The translations under genes and the position numbers were made by a program. Source: Cavia porcellus (taxonomy: Eukaryota > Chordata > Mammalia > Rodentia > Caviidae). Taken from it: a stretch of DNA of 64,000 nucleotides. Below the pieces are notes generated by a model. That model was not told where the DNA came from, did not search any database, and saw only the letters and a list, made by a program, of their open reading frames with translations. Below, in pieces: positions 1-12,239 of this stretch (position 1 is the stretch's first letter; each line of letters begins with the position of its first letter). Location of the stretch: the NCBI RefSeq assembly GCF_034190915.1, contig NW_026947491.1, positions 19,594,101 to 19,658,100 on the forward strand, written 5' to 3'.

Positions 1-62
1 CCATTCATCCCTGGATGCCCAGCTGTTCCCACTTGGTGATCAGGACTGAGCACAGGCTCACC

Positions 63-520
63 ATGAAGTTCACAGTGAGCTGGGTTTTCCTTCTAGCTGT
101 ATTAAAAGGTAATTCATGAAAAAGAAGAGAAAATGAGTGTATGAGAGGCACGAGTAGGGTAAACAGTGGACCTCAGTGACAGTTTCCTGAGCAGGATGTC
201 TCTATGTTTCCAGGTGTCCAGGCTGAGGTGCAGCTGATGGAGTCCGGCGGTGGCTTGGTGCAGCCTGGGGGGTCCCTGAGACTCTCTTGCGTGGCCTCAG
301 GATTCACCTTCAGTGACTACTGGATGAGCTGGATCCGCCAGGCTCCAGGGAAGGGGCTGGAGTGGATCTCAGAGATCAAGGGTGATAGTAGTACTATAAA
401 CTACATAGACTCCGTGAAGGGCCGATTCACCATCTCCAGAGACAACAGCAAGAACACACTGTATCTGCAGATGGGCAGCCTGAGAACGGAGGACACCGCT
501 GTGTATTACTGTACTACAGC
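63..520 (+). CDS. V1: IGHV segment, apparently functional (clan III)
   Basis: Germline heavy-chain variable segment; after V(D)J joining it encodes the antigen-binding VH domain. Leader exon 63-108 reads [15 protein letters not shown], with a GT donor at 109. The V exon runs from 214, after a CAG acceptor, to 520 and has no stop. Mature protein starts [10 protein letters not shown]; the first cysteine is in LSCVAS, CDR1 is DYWMS, the conserved Trp follows in [17 protein letters not shown]2 is a 17-residue loop beginning EIKGDSS, and framework 3 ends AVYYC followed by TT. An RSS follows directly at 521. The framework is that of clan III (IGHV3 subgroup in human, IGHV5/6 in mouse). The octamer promoter would lie just left of the window. 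Functional by sequence; rearrangement not shown. Confidence 0.93.
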
Positions 521-559
521 CACAGTGAGAGAATGTTACTGTGAGCCCAGACAGAAACC
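521..559 (+). promoter_or_regulatory. V1 23-RSS
   Basis: Recombination signal bound by RAG1/RAG2. Heptamer CACAGTG at 521-527 is a perfect consensus. The spacer 528-550 is exactly 23 bp. Nonamer ACAGAAACC at 551-559 differs at one base from ACAAAAACC. The 23-bp spacer is right for an IGHV segment, which pairs with 12-RSS D segments. Confidence 0.93.
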
Positions 560-659
560 TTCCTGTAGGTACCCTCATGACCAGCAAGGGGCGATGAGGA
601 TCCAGGGAGCAGAGGCCAGAGCCCCAGAATCAGAAGCAGTGCCAGGAGCTGGTGTTTGA

Positions 660-2200
660 GGGCTTCCTGTTGTCTTGTGGGGTTTCCTCTTTGGCTTCAC
701 ATCACAGGAAAAGCCTAGAGGTACAGAGGTTTCAGACTTATGAAGTATGCATGGTACAAATTTAGTTATACATGTATTTTTTTTCTTTTTTTGATTCCTG
801 TCATACGAATTTTCTTAAAAAGCCTGTAACTTGCAAATAACTTGTCCATGTTGAGAAGTGTGTTTTGAATATCTAACCATTATTATGTACAATGAAGTTG
901 TTATTTTTCTCATCATGAGGAGAGATTGTCTATTGTCAGAGTAAATGTTTGAGATTAGGAAATTAAATCTTTCTCACCACTCTGCACAGAGTCAGAGACC
1001 TTGCAGCTCTCTGCTCTCCTTGGCACCTAAGGAGACCTGGTCCCCAGGCTCAGCTCAGCACCATGAGGAGTCCTGGGCTCAGGAGAGGGTGAAGAGGGGA
1101 AGGTAGACTGGACTCAGGGCTGTGTCCAGGAACAACGTTGAGCTCTTTTACAAATATTATCTGCCTGGAATTTTATTTACATAATTTAGAAATTAGAATT
1201 TATAAAATATATGCTACTGTTCTTCTTTGGTTTCCTTTCCCACCCCTTCTGTTTCTGTCTCTGTCTGTCTCTCTTTCTGGGATACACATGCATAGATGTC
1301 TCTCAATACAATAGCACACTAATAGATAATATGAAGATAAAATGGACACCTACTTAGAAGAAAACAGGAGACAATATGATAGACAATGAAGCTCTCCTGT
1401 TGTCTTGCTTTTAAATCTGTGTCTCTTAAATTGTTTGCTTCTGATCTGCCTTGTTCCATTTTGTAATGTTTAGTTTTATCCTCTTTAAAATAAAGTTAAA
1501 AATATACTGTTTTAAAACTAACTAGGAACACATTAGAAATGACATCAAATTTGTTCCCAGGGACAGATTTAGCTCATTTGCAACAAGATAACTTGGTGCA
1601 GATAATAAAATTTAAGCCATTGACTCGGTTGTCTCCCATGTCTTTGCATACTGCCGTGTGACTGACTCACATGCATAGACTTTTATTAAGAGAAATGAGC
1701 TGATCTTATTGGACTAAATCACCAAGAACTAAAAAAGGATCTTTCTGTGCTTTAGACTTATTACAACATTTAAAAAATAAAAAGAAATACAAAATGGCTA
1801 TTTTCATCTTCTGTTTCTTGAGAAACACCAGAAAAATTCATTTAATGAAAGGATTTCATCTATATTTTTTGTTTAATAACACTTGAAAGAATAAAAGTTT
1901 CAATTTCCAAATGTCTATATGCTTTTTCTGAACTGGCACCCTTGTTTAGTAAAAATATCTACTATTCACTCATTTCTTTCTATACACTCCACTTTACCTA
2001 CACTTTTGTTCCATGTATGCAGCACAAGAATACATGTAAAGGAAAGTGAAAGATAGTTTTCTGTCAGTATGGGGGATTTCTCCATGTAATACTTACCCCT
2101 GACATTCTGATTTCATGTCTTTCCTTACCACTGCAGTCTGAGAAAGACAAATTGATTTTTAATAGGAGAGCACATTCTCAAAGGACTCAAGTTATCACTT
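660..2200. other. V1 3' flank; no gene
   Basis: Non-coding. The part at about 945-1,135 (GAAATTAAATCTTTC, then a stretch with GGAGACCTGGTCCCCAGGCTCAG) resembles the 3' flanks of V3, V5 and V6, so it belongs to the duplicated IGHV unit. About 1,345-1,505 resembles the LINE-1 3' UTR repeats listed elsewhere (GACAATATGATAG, TGTTGTCTTG, then TTTAAAATAAAG). The rest is AT-rich with nothing recognised. Confidence 0.45.
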
Positions 2201-4600
2201 GTGTTTAAAAAGATTCTTCTGTGTTCATATAGCCCAGGTCCCAGTGAAGCTCAGGGAACCTAGTAACAGTCTGGATGGAAGCTAGATCCACAGGGAGGGG
2301 TGCTCAGTGTAAGCCCAGCCACATCTCTCACCTCTGCAGGGATCAGGCCCCACAGATCCTACTCCTCACATCCCAGTGGTGTGCAGTCCCTTCAGATGGA
2401 GCTGAACAGCACTCAGTGTGATCATGCTGCCCAGGAGCCAGCCCTTCCAGGTCCCAGAACAGGAGCACAGAGACCCTGGGGGGACTTTAGCTGTTGAGAC
2501 CACAGGTGCTCCTCACTCCTCATCTCCTGGGACCCACTTCCCTCCATGTAATTTGGGTAGTAGTTGAGCCTGTATGTCTTTCATTATGGATGCTTTTTTT
2601 ATTTTAAAGAGCATATAACAGAATAAAAGCAATTAAATCAAGCCAGCATAAGAGATACAGGACTTCAAAATATGAAATCAACAGCAATGACCGCAATGCC
2701 TCTCCTTGTCTTCAAAATAGTTGCAGATAACGTCAGACATGGTAAAAATCAAACAGATCAGTACAGAAGAGAAACAACAGAAACAAAAGAATGAGTGCCA
2801 TAAAGGATTTCAAAACAAGCCAATAGTAAATCCAAAATTTCTACCATAATATATCTTGCTATCATTGAAATAGCTGCTCCTGTCATCAGATTTAACAGAA
2901 TCAACAAAACAAAAGAAAATAAAACCCAACCCAACAAAGCAATGGAAATTATATAGGAGCTCACAAAAAGACCATAGGGAAGCATCAATGGCCGTAACCC
3001 TCAGAAGAAGATACCCCTAGATGCCACACATGTACCCCTAACCTCTGAACCTGTGATAAGACCACTGACCCTAGCCCTGCAAGGTTAATGAAACACCAGA
3101 ACACCACAGACATCCAATTGCATTTCACCTCCACAGCTATCGCCACAGTCTGTGTTTCTCTGGATAAGTTGGTCACAAATGGGGTTGATACCCCTTGCCT
3201 GCCAACCCGCTCCCTGGAAGGGCTGTGGTCCAGCCATTCCCAGTCTGGTGCTGGTTCCCACACATGGCACTGGTTCGCACTGGGCTTGTTTGCTAGTGCG
3301 GCCATTGTCCTCTGCCCTCCTCTTTCATTATATCTTCTTTGTACAAATTTAGCTGTTTATTATTTTAAACTATAAACCTGTGAATAACTGACAAACTTAC
3401 TGAAATAATTTACATATCAACAATTTCATCAATTAAAATTTTAGGTGCTCATGTTTTGTGAGTACATGCCATTAGACATGCAACCAACAATACGATATGT
3501 GTGAATTATTTTCCTAAATTTGAAGGGATCCAAATGTTTTTCGCTGGCCCTCTGTATTCCTGCAATTCCTATCTGCTAACCTAGTCACAGTGAGCACAAT
3601 TATATAATTGCACTATGGACTTGCCTGCTGTGGAAAATTTTCTTAAGCTTCCAAGAATAAATATTGCTTTATCTACATTCAAAGCTTAGCAAGATAATTT
3701 TAAGTTTTTTCATTTTATGCATATTGTATCTTATGGATAAAAATTAAAATTAGAACCCTCAATATGGTGATGGTATTGTACCATCTCTCAGTAACTTGTC
3801 CAAATAATTCAGTATCTTTTAAAATTCAGTAAATGAATTTTTCATATGATTTATGTCAATGAGTAATTAGTAGTGTTGAAATTGCACATTAATGCAAAAT
3901 TTTATGAGATAACATTCCTATAAAACTTCTTCACAGTAACTAAAATTTAGAAACTACCTAAAGGTCTACCAGTTCATGGATAATTCCATCAAAGAAATTG
4001 TATCTACACATGGGATACACTTCACTCTTCATGAAATGAGATACTATTCTTGTTATTGTGTGAATATGCACTGAAATTTATTAGTGCATGCAAAAAACAC
4101 TTCTTGTGTGACTCTGGTGACAATATCATCTACATTTTTCATATTATTGCACATAGGAAGTACAGCTATGGATTCCAGGGACTATGGGGACATGAATTAA
4201 ACAGTGAATTATTAGCAAGAGTCATCAATTTTCTTATGGTGAGAAACATGCAGTTTAAATATTGTATGGTAGAATCACAAATGCTTTAATACGCAAAATC
4301 CTATTCAGTTCCATATTTCAGAATTGATCTTACTGCATGAGAGTAAAATTCATGCAGAAGGCATGAATATTAAAAAAGATAAACCAAAAGCTATGACACA
4401 CAATATATTTCTGGAGAAAATGAACAGTGCAAAAACATAAAGTAAAGTTTAAGGCATATTGTAAAATCTCAGTAATCCACTATGTGAACATCAGGCAAAG
4501 GTGATAAATATAGTACAGCAGTAAAGACATGGTCTGCACAAACAGCCCAACATAATTCATTTCTAATAACATAATGGTTGCAAAGAGCAGCAGGATAGGG
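2200..4600. other. IGHV intergenic region; no gene recognised
   Basis: Only short overlapping ORFs on both strands, with no domain I recognise. The part at about 3,925-4,400 (AGAAACTACCTAAAGGTCTACC) is a diverged copy of 22,365-22,860, linking the V1-V2 spacer to the V3-V4 spacer. A stretch near 2,300-2,500 is GC-richer than its surroundings but I could not assign it. Confidence 0.4.
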
Positions 4601-4609
4601 TACAATACT

Positions 4610-5740
4610 AACTCAAAGGAGAGGAAAACTCAAGAATCTGAAGATTTCCCAGATTGACCAAATGACAAATGGCACCAAGACTTATTAGAGTGAACACTGA
4701 AGTCAAGTGAAGGGAATGTGTGGAAAGGAAAGCAGTGGAGACTGAAAGGAGCCAGATGCTGCTCGACAGGAAAATAGAAAACTGACGCAAATGGCACTGA
4801 GAGCCTGTCACTCCCATCACAGGCTCAAGGTACAGCGACGTGAGAGAAGACAGGTCATTGATTACAGACATGTGATTTCCAGTTTCATTGCTCAAGAGTC
4901 AGCCCCAAGTTTTAGTGCAACCTTCCACACTACCACAAGGGTGGCTCCTGTTTATTCAGAAAAAGTGTGGGCTCAACTGCTGACACTGCACAGATCACAT
5001 ACGTCTAAGCTGTCTGTGAACACTCACTCCACAAATGTGCACACCCAAGAGGTGTGGCATGGATGCCAGCATTTGGCTTTCAAAGCAAGCCCTGGTCATC
5101 TTCAGGCACAGAGAGGAACCACTTCAGGAGGGAGGACACTGCAGAGACCTGACAGAGGCAATGCCAGCACAAAGGTGGGGTGAGAGCTGGCATAGAGAGG
5201 CACCCAAGCACAGTGCCTCACAGACTCCTGAGCTATATTTGGCACAAGACCCCTGGTCTGCAGAGCCTTCAGCGTGAAAGCTGGTGCAGGAGGTAGTAGG
5301 CCTTAGCTCGCACCCATATGCAGTCAGGTGACAGCTGCAGCCACAAGGAATGTAGATGAGGCTGCCAGGCCCTTCTCACCTAGTGGTCTTAAGTCACAGT
5401 GACACAAAGTCACAGAGGATTCCTGAAGATCATAAGGATACTTGCTGCACTAGTGCGGTTTTGGTGGTGTGTGGGATTTGTTACTCCTTTCTATCAGATC
5501 TATGGTTTGGGCATTCCCACCCTATGCCAGAGAAGCACGTAAAATGGCTAATTGTAAAGTACAAACTGGGACAGTCATACAGAAAATCTGATGCAATATT
5601 TATTTTAATACTGTTATATCAGTCTTTTTAATAGACATAAGAATGATTTCAAACTTTGGGGCCACTGTGTAGGAGTAAAATCATTTTAGTAAGAAAGATA
5701 ACAGAATGGAGGTCAGGGTGGAAAGCTGTGATTTGAGAGC
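4610..5740. repeat. Segmentally duplicated IGHV spacer, copy A
   Basis: Shares a long diverged alignment with 12,240-13,340. Examples are GATGCTGCTCGACAGGAAAATAGAA against GATGCTGCTTGACAGGAAAATAGAA, and TGTCACTCCCATCACAGGC against TGTCACTCCCACAACAGGC. Its right part (5,480-5,740) matches 22,880-23,150. No gene is supported; the ORFs here on both strands are not conserved in the other copies. Confidence 0.6.
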
Positions 5741-5749
5741 ATGGGGCCC

Positions 5750-7370
5750 CTCAGTGTTTCCGTGTTGGTTCTCATGCGCCCCCTGGAGGATGTCATTAAC
5801 ACAAGGTGACTTCCTTGGCATGTTTTCCTAGAGTCCTGAGTTCCTCCATGAGACCAGGCCTCTTGAGACCTGAGCTGATCTCTTGTCTTGCCTCCCTGCG
5901 ATAGCAGGACACAGTGTGTATCTGTCCTGCCACCTGAGTGTTCAGGAAGTTGACAAGATTTGGAAACACAGAGCTACCTCTGCCAAACACCAACTCTGTG
6001 ATTGCCTGTTCTTGAACTCTCAGAGTAGAGAAACACATTTTACCTGTGTTTGATGTAAGTTTCTCCTTGGGAAGTATTTTTACAGCATCAACAGTAGATG
6101 TGCACCCCAAAATCTGCACGTCTTCTCCTCACGCTTTTATTCTCCAGCACACTCAGCCTTCAGTAATCCATCAATTACTTCCATCTTAATCTTCTGATTA
6201 TGATGTGGCCTAGGGTCACCTCAGCCCCAGGTAGTGAGTCTTAGTCTTATTTTTTTTATGTCAGTCTGGTACCTCCAGACCCCATATTTTTATTGAATTA
6301 TAATGTCATTCTTTGATGTTCTCATGAAAATTTATTAATTTATGTTTAATCCAATGTGGTTTTTTTGGATATGGTTGCACTGTTTATTGTAAAAAAAAAA
6401 AAAAAAAAGATCCAATAAGTTCAAACAAAGCAAAATAGTATAAAACCAATGAAAAAGAATGAAAGTATTATGGGCTTTAGAAAGCAGAGAACAGGAAATC
6501 AACAATGGTGGGCAGGATGTCTCTTGTTCACTTCAAAATAGCTGTCCATACCCTCACACATATTGCAATCATTTGAAGGTATGGACAACTATCTTGAAGA
6601 AAACAAAGGACATTATGGAGGCCCCTAATGATTTCCTGTTGTCTTGTTTAGACAACCCTGTGGTGGTTGCATTGCTGTGTTCCAATTTTCTTTGTTCTGT
6701 TCTGCTTTGTTTTATTCTCTTTAAAATAAAAAAGAAAGAACAACATTTCTACATATCTATATTTTCAGCATGATGAGTGGCTTTCCTTGTAATCACCAAA
6801 AGCTTATAATATTTAATATCCTCTAACAGGCCAATTGAAGAATTGAAAAATTAAACTACAGTGTATTATACCTTGTTACTTTTTGATTCTTCATTTTCTG
6901 TTTCTTTTTACCTTACCTTATCTCATAGTACATCAGCAAATAGTCTACCACTGAGCTGTGTCCTCAGCTCCATTTTCATATATTGGAAAACTGATCATGA
7001 TAAATGTCCATCAATGCGGACTCCCATAATTATATGCAGATGTTTCAAACACATATTGTGATAAACCTGACCAAAGTTACAGAATGTGTGCTCTTTGTAT
7101 CAATGTTGAAATAGAGACATTAGTGGAAAGCAACCTGAGGATGGTCATGAGCTCCCTGGGGATGGTATGCAGGAGGGAGGTAGGGGAGGGAGGGACTGCA
7201 GAGGAGTCTGAGGACACACTGAGGATAACATTGTTATTGTGCCTGCATGTATGATGATGCAAGTGTCCATGTGTGTTAATACTGCCCAGGGGCAGATTTT
7301 ACATGTGGGCAGTTTGTGTCTTATATCTGTTACAGATCAGCAATGTGTAATTATAGAAAAGTAGTTAGAA
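5750..7370. other. Intergenic; LINE-1 3' UTR-like fragment
   Basis: No gene. About 6,500-6,745 carries the LINE-1 3' UTR-like unit (GGTATGGACAACTATCTTGAAGA, TTCCTGTTGTCTTG, CTTTAAAATAAAAAAG). A poly(A) run lies at 6,391-6,408. The part at 5,750-6,120, with an open frame on the minus strand, is not recognised. Confidence 0.4.
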
Positions 7371-7600
7371 AGTTAATGACAGTTGAAAATGAGAGGCTCA
7401 CCACCAGGTATCCCCTTAAATGCTGATTCTATTTTCTTTCAGAAAACAGAAGAATGCAACAAAATCACACATATTCTCCTTGCAGAAAGAAGAGAACAAA
7501 ATCATGGCCAAAGATGTGTTCTCTGTCCAGTACCTGGAACAGTAAGCAGTTTGATCAGAGCTTAGGAGAGCATAGGCCTAGACAATGGGGAGAACGTTTA
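7370..7600. repeat. Duplicated upstream flank of V2
   Basis: Resembles the region about 500 bp upstream of V5 (26,080-26,290): both have a run with ACACATATTCTCC / ACACATTCTCCCT, then GATCAGAG(C) and AGGCCTAGACA. This extends the duplicated unit well beyond the V coding part. Confidence 0.5.
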
Positions 7601-7719
7601 TAGCACATTAACTCTCCTGTAGGAAAAGAAGCTGTTTCTGACACTTTCATAACTTTCATAAAGCAGAATAATTGAATGTAAATGTATTTTTTGTGAACAG
7701 GAGAAATAAAAGAACATAA

Positions 7720-7720
<1 letters not shown>

Positions 7721-7760
<40 letters not shown>
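7721..7760. repeat. (TA)n microsatellite
   Basis: About 20 uninterrupted TA units following AAAGA. It lies about 150 bp upstream of the V2 octamer and is probably length-variable. Confidence 0.9.
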
Positions 7761-7762
<2 letters not shown>

Positions 7763-7915
7763 AAAACATTTCCTCATATAGTCTCATTTAGCCCTCATAT
7801 AGTAAGTTCTCATATAGTCTTGAATAAAATCATTGGTGCCAAACTCCTCACTACAGTCATGTTGGGTGTGTGCCCAGCCCTGTGCCAGTTTTTCATGCCT
7901 GTATTGGTGGGAGAC

Positions 7916-7923
7916 ATGCAAAT
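7916..7923 (+). promoter_or_regulatory. V2 octamer ATGCAAAT
   Basis: Perfect Oct-1/Oct-2 octamer in the orientation typical of IGHV promoters, about 116 bp before the leader ATG. It is kept although the gene body is broken. Confidence 0.85.
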
Positions 7924-8038
7924 AGGACCTCCTTGTGCTGATGAAAACCAGCCCAGCCCTCACCCTGTAGCTCTGCAAAGGAGCCCAGCCCTAGATGCCC
8001 AGCTTTCCCTACTCGGTGATCAGCACTGATGGCTCACC

Positions 8039-8370
8039 ATGGAGCTGGTACTGAGCTGGGTTTTCCTGTTAACAATGTTAAAAGCTAAATTATTTAAAAC
8101 AAAAACATTAAACATTGAACAGGTGTGACAGTTGCCTGAGCAAGACATCTCTACAGTTGCAGGGGTCCTGTGTTAGGAGCAGCTGGTGCAGTCCAGGGGA
8201 AGATTAGTGCAACCTGGAGGGTTCCCTGAGACTCTCTTGTATGGCCTCGGGATTCACCTTCTGTAGCTATTCCATGCACTGGGTTGGCCAGACTCCAGGG
8301 AAGGGGATCTCATGCATAGGTACCGGTGGTAGCACAGACTCCATAAAGGGCTGATTCACTGACCTCCCTT
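8039..8370 (+). pseudogene. V2: IGHV pseudogene
   Basis: Leader exon 8,039-8,084 still reads MELVLSWVFLLTMLK, but the splice donor GT has become CT (AAAG|CTAAAT). The V exon begins at about 8,163 after TTGCAG. TAG replaces the codon just before the mature N terminus (VLC-stop-EQLV). One extra T in the GGGTTCCCTGAG stretch shifts frame in framework 1. The CTGGAGTGG codons of framework 2 are missing, and framework 3 breaks up after the CCATAAAGGGCTG stretch. No second cysteine and no RSS were found. The promoter octamer and leader are the best-kept parts. A dead IGHV3-like segment; no function expected. Confidence 0.92.
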
Positions 8371-8399
8371 CAAGACCTGCAAAAGGCAATGGGATCCAC

Positions 8400-8990
8400 C
8401 TAGCACAGGCCAGGGGCCCAGGAGTGGGTGCAGAACAGGAAGAAGAGGGTTGAGGGCTTCCTGTTGTCTGTCCTCTGGAGTTTTCTGTGTGTTAACATCC
8501 CATAATCAAAAGAGACTCAAATTACACAGGCTTCAGATTTCTTATGATGTATTCAAGGTATAAGTACAGTTATTGTTATATATGCTTATTTTTTTCTGTC
8601 TTTTCCATAAGATTTTTCTTAAGTTGCCAGTAAAATTCAATGGACATTTTGAGATGTTAAGTTTCTTTTCAATGTCACATTGTCATTATCCAGATCTACA
8701 TCCTAGAGTGCAGGGAGAATCAGGAAGAGACACAACAGACTACTCAAGCTGTTCTTTCTTTCACCAGGATATGAGAATAATTTAGTAGTGGAAGATGTAG
8801 GATACACTCAAGAGTAGATCATTTGTGCCCAAAGAAGTGAGGCACCAGAATGACATTTTGAAGACACAGTTACAGCACCAGTTGCATGAAAATAGCTTGC
8901 AGGCTGCTTCAAACTACTTCCCAAGGCCCTGTGTGCTTTAACTCAGGGGCACTGTATGGTAAATTTGTCTCCTAATGCTGCAACATGTGT
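8400..8990. other. V2 3' flank; no gene
   Basis: AT-rich non-coding sequence with only short ORFs and no recognised domain. The start (TGAGGGCTTCCTGTTGTCT) matches the sequence just after V1 at 655-675, so this is the 3' flank of the duplicated V unit. Confidence 0.45.
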
Positions 8991-9754
8991 TCAGGAATCA
9001 AATGGTGCAGTTGGGGCACAATTACATTATTAGTAAAGGCACAGTTATAAAACAACAAACTTATAGACATGTTACATCAAGTTAACATCAAACAGTAGCC
9101 TCTCCTTGGCTCCTGCTCCCTGTAAACAGGTAAACACCCTGCTGAGTTCAGGCATCCTTGACTGTCTGGTTGCAGCTATTTTTTCTGATATTATGCATGG
9201 CCAATTTGACTATTTCCAGCTTATTTTTCCCTTAATTAAGAAAATAGATTGTTTCTGACTTCAAAGACTTTGTTTGAGGAGAAGTGATGGCAGTTAAAGA
9301 TAATTTTTAACTTTACCTGCTTGGCTTAAACCCTCTCTCCTCATCGCCAGGATTTCCCTATATTATGATAAACAATTCCTTTTAAGAAAATATATATATA
9401 GGGGCTGGGGATTTAGCTCAGCGGCATAAGTGCCTGCCTTGTAAGCAGGCCGTCGTGAGTTCGATCCCTGGTACCGATAAAAAGGAAAAAGACAAAAAAA
9501 AAAAAAAAAAAAAAAAGAAAATATATATAGAGGCAACTTACCTAACTGAACTCAGTCCACGTAACCAATGTGTAATGCCTTGTACTTCCTGTTTGAAAAC
9601 TGTATTTAAACTGAATCTGAAACTGCCTTAGTGCTGTTTGGATCTGAGATTCCCATCAGCCTACTAGCACAATAAAATGTTGCCTTCTAGATTCCTCAGT
9701 GCAAAGAGTCTTCCATTCACTTTGATATTGGCTTTCCTGTAACAGTGGAACTGG
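8990..9754 (+). mobile_element. Probable solo LTR of an endogenous retrovirus
   Basis: The right part has LTR layout: a TATA-like TGTATTTAAACTG (about 9,600), then AATAAAATGTTGCC (about 9,671) as a polyadenylation signal, and an end at CTTTCCTGTAACA. No internal retroviral coding sequence was seen next to it. The left border is not defined; an ID SINE splits the element. Could instead be another kind of LTR element. Inferred from layout, not from a family match. Confidence 0.42.
9401..9516 (+). mobile_element. ID-type SINE
   Basis: tRNA-derived SINE, GGGGCTGGGGATTTAGCTC with A box TAGCTCAGCGG and B box GTTCGATCCC, ending in GGTACCGATAAAAAGG and a long A tail. It is flanked by AAGAAAATATATATA on both sides (9,384-9,400 and from about 9,515), the target-site duplication. 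Copied by LINE-1 machinery. Confidence 0.9.
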
Positions 9755-9759
9755 GAAAG

Positions 9760-12230
9760 TTACCAGTCAACCTTATCCATAGTGAACTACAAGCAACATT
9801 TGTGCTTCCACTTCCCACAATCATGTGCTCTGCTAGCCTAAATGTCCTAGTTCTGAAGGAGTAGTGAAGTTTGCACCATGCAACACAATGATGATTTCAT
9901 AGAACTGGAAGCCAAGGATTTACCCTGGTCATTTCGGGCTCCTTATGCTTCTGAGGAAACAACCTAAAAAGGAGATGATAGTTTGGCAGAGCTGATTGCT
10001 TTAGACTATCAAGTGTAAACTAGACTATTACTCTGTGGTTCAGAAAAGAAATACAAGTCTTGGAATGCAGAAGTTACCACAAGAGGCCTCATTACCATGC
10101 TCTGTTACTAAAGTCAATGAGAAACTCTAAATACAGCCCAGCAGGAGGTCAAATAGTTCAGAAGGTTCAGAGGTGAAGTTACAGTCAATCCAGCAGGAAA
10201 AGAACCATGACTTGCTGAGGTGTTTACTGAAGTCCAAGGGAGTACAGAATGGATAGTGGAAGATAGTTATAAATGCCAGCTATAACTGTGTGACTCATTA
10301 TAAAACAAAGATGGCTTTTCTTGTTGGTGAGACTTTGTTTCTGAAACAGGATGTCAGTATATTTTCCAAGCTGTCCTTGAGCTCTTGATGCAGCCCATTA
10401 TCTACCTCAGTCTCCTGAGTGCAGGGAGATTGGCATGCACCCACACTCCCCCAGGATCAAGAATTCTAATTTTAGCTGTTATCTAACATTTTTAATGTAC
10501 CATTTTCATATCATAACATGACAGACTTGTTGGTTCTCCCAGCAGGAGCACCAATAGCTACTTTCTCTGCATCTTCAGCTAGAGGGAAAGTATCCTATGG
10601 AATCAAGGGCAGTTTCCTTCTGGTGTCACTGGAACACATGCACGGAACAGTGGAGCCAGGGCAGAGCCCTCACTGTTCTCCCCCTGTTTACAAAAGGTGG
10701 CCTTCCTCCCTAACACCACTCGCATCTCAGCTCTCCAGAAGGCACTGGATCTGTGTGGAACAATTTGAGTCCACAACTCTGAGCTCTTGTAGAGTACAGA
10801 AGTTCTGTGTCTCATTCAAATGGGCAAGAAACAATGTTGGGTCTGGCAATAGGTGACAATTGGCTGTAATGAGCATTTTGGGCACACCAGAAAAGGGATG
10901 GGCCACTGTGATTTCACGGTAATGATCTCCTTCCTAGATGCCTGTACAGAGAGAGATGCAGGAGCCAGGACCAGCTTGCAAAAGCTCTGGCAGCTTATAT
11001 TCCTCACTCACACTGTCTGGATTGTCCATCATGGCATCAGGCCCTCATTGTTCAACTTCCCCCTGCAGCAGAGAAAAAGATAATAATATGAGAATGTACT
11101 TTTTCCTGGAATTTCTGGACATAGTTTTCCCCTTCAGAAGCACAGCTCTATTTTAGAAAATGTCTAATAACCAGTTTTCCCTGTAGCTGAGGACAGTGAG
11201 TCTCAGATTTACAGCTGTGTAATGCTGCTGAAACACATAGTGAGACATCAACAATCTCCCCACTGCTTGGGGCTGGAACAATCATCCTACTGCTTGGGGC
11301 TGATCATTGGATTATGCTGACTTTCTAAATGTTTTCTCATCTATCTATCTATCTATATATCTCTTTATGTCCTTTACATACATTTTGGTGGGAGGGAAAT
11401 AACAACTTGTGTGTACTAGAAAGAAAACTGTGAATTTTAACTTAGATGCTTTGCCGTACCCACTTCTCATGATCTTCACTGTCATCCAAATTTACCATGC
11501 TTACTTTTTACCATGAAGAGCAATTGTCACATGAAACAATAAATGTTTTACTTCAGAAATGAGGAGAATAGGAGAAGATACAAGAAGGAGATTTTATGGA
11601 AAATTATAGGAAAATTTATGAGTACTGCTCTATTACATTTTGACAATGGGGAAAATTATGTCAATATTGAACAAGTTGTGGTTTTAGGTTGAGTATGTCT
11701 CACTTATGTATTATTAAAATTAATAGATATATAATAGGTATCTAAGAAGTGAAAGGTTAGTACTGAGACAGATAATGAAAGGAGCAGTGAGATTCTTGAA
11801 CAGACTCTTGAGAAATACTGGATGTTTATTTATGAAAATATTGGGATGCAGATAATTATGTCATGTTCTCTCACTCACAGAATAAGTCTGGAAAACATCA
11901 GACCTGTCCTCACTGAGCTTATCTAGATGTCCCCAATATTCCTCATGCTGCCTGCACATCAGCACTCAGAGATGGACCCCTCACTGTCATATTATGCTAA
12001 AAATAATTACCAAGGTCTTATTAAATCATGGAGATCTGGCACCAAACTAACATCACAGTCATCGCTGGCCTTTGTTTTCAATATCCTAAACAAATATTTT
12101 GTTTAACCATGATCACATGGGACAGAGGGGCACAGTTCTGTGAGTAGTCATTAATCCAGGTCATGACAAATTTCCTCCCATGCTATGTATTGTGTTGATG
12201 TCCAGGTGAGTTGTGAGTGCCAAATCCTAT
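9760..12230. other. V2-V3 intergenic; no gene
   Basis: Short ORFs on both strands without recognisable domains. About 10,325-10,450 looks like an old reversed B1-type SINE (CCTTGAGCTCTTGATG, CTCAGTCTCCTGAGTGCAGGGA). About 11,330-11,900 is a diverged copy of 13,660-14,300 (AACAACTTGTGTGTACTAGAAAG against ATCAACTTGCATGTACTGGAAAG), which lies just upstream of V3. Confidence 0.45.
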
Positions 12231-12239
12231 CAGAAAGCC

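Noticed and set aside
369..587. Minus-strand ORF across V1 (and similar ones across V3-V6, for example 23,786-24,049 and 15,223-15,615)
   Set aside because: Antisense shadows of the IGHV exons; no start context or domain.
2218..2520. Possible remnant of another IGHV (CAGGTCCCAGTGAAGCTCAG; TCAGATGGAGCTGAACAGC)
   Set aside because: Short resemblances to framework 1 and 3 only; no cysteine, Trp or RSS context, so not called.
9401..9475. tRNA gene candidates from A/B box sequences (many places)
   Set aside because: They have A tails, target duplications and a shared GGTACCGATAAAAAGG end, so they are ID SINEs, not tRNA genes.
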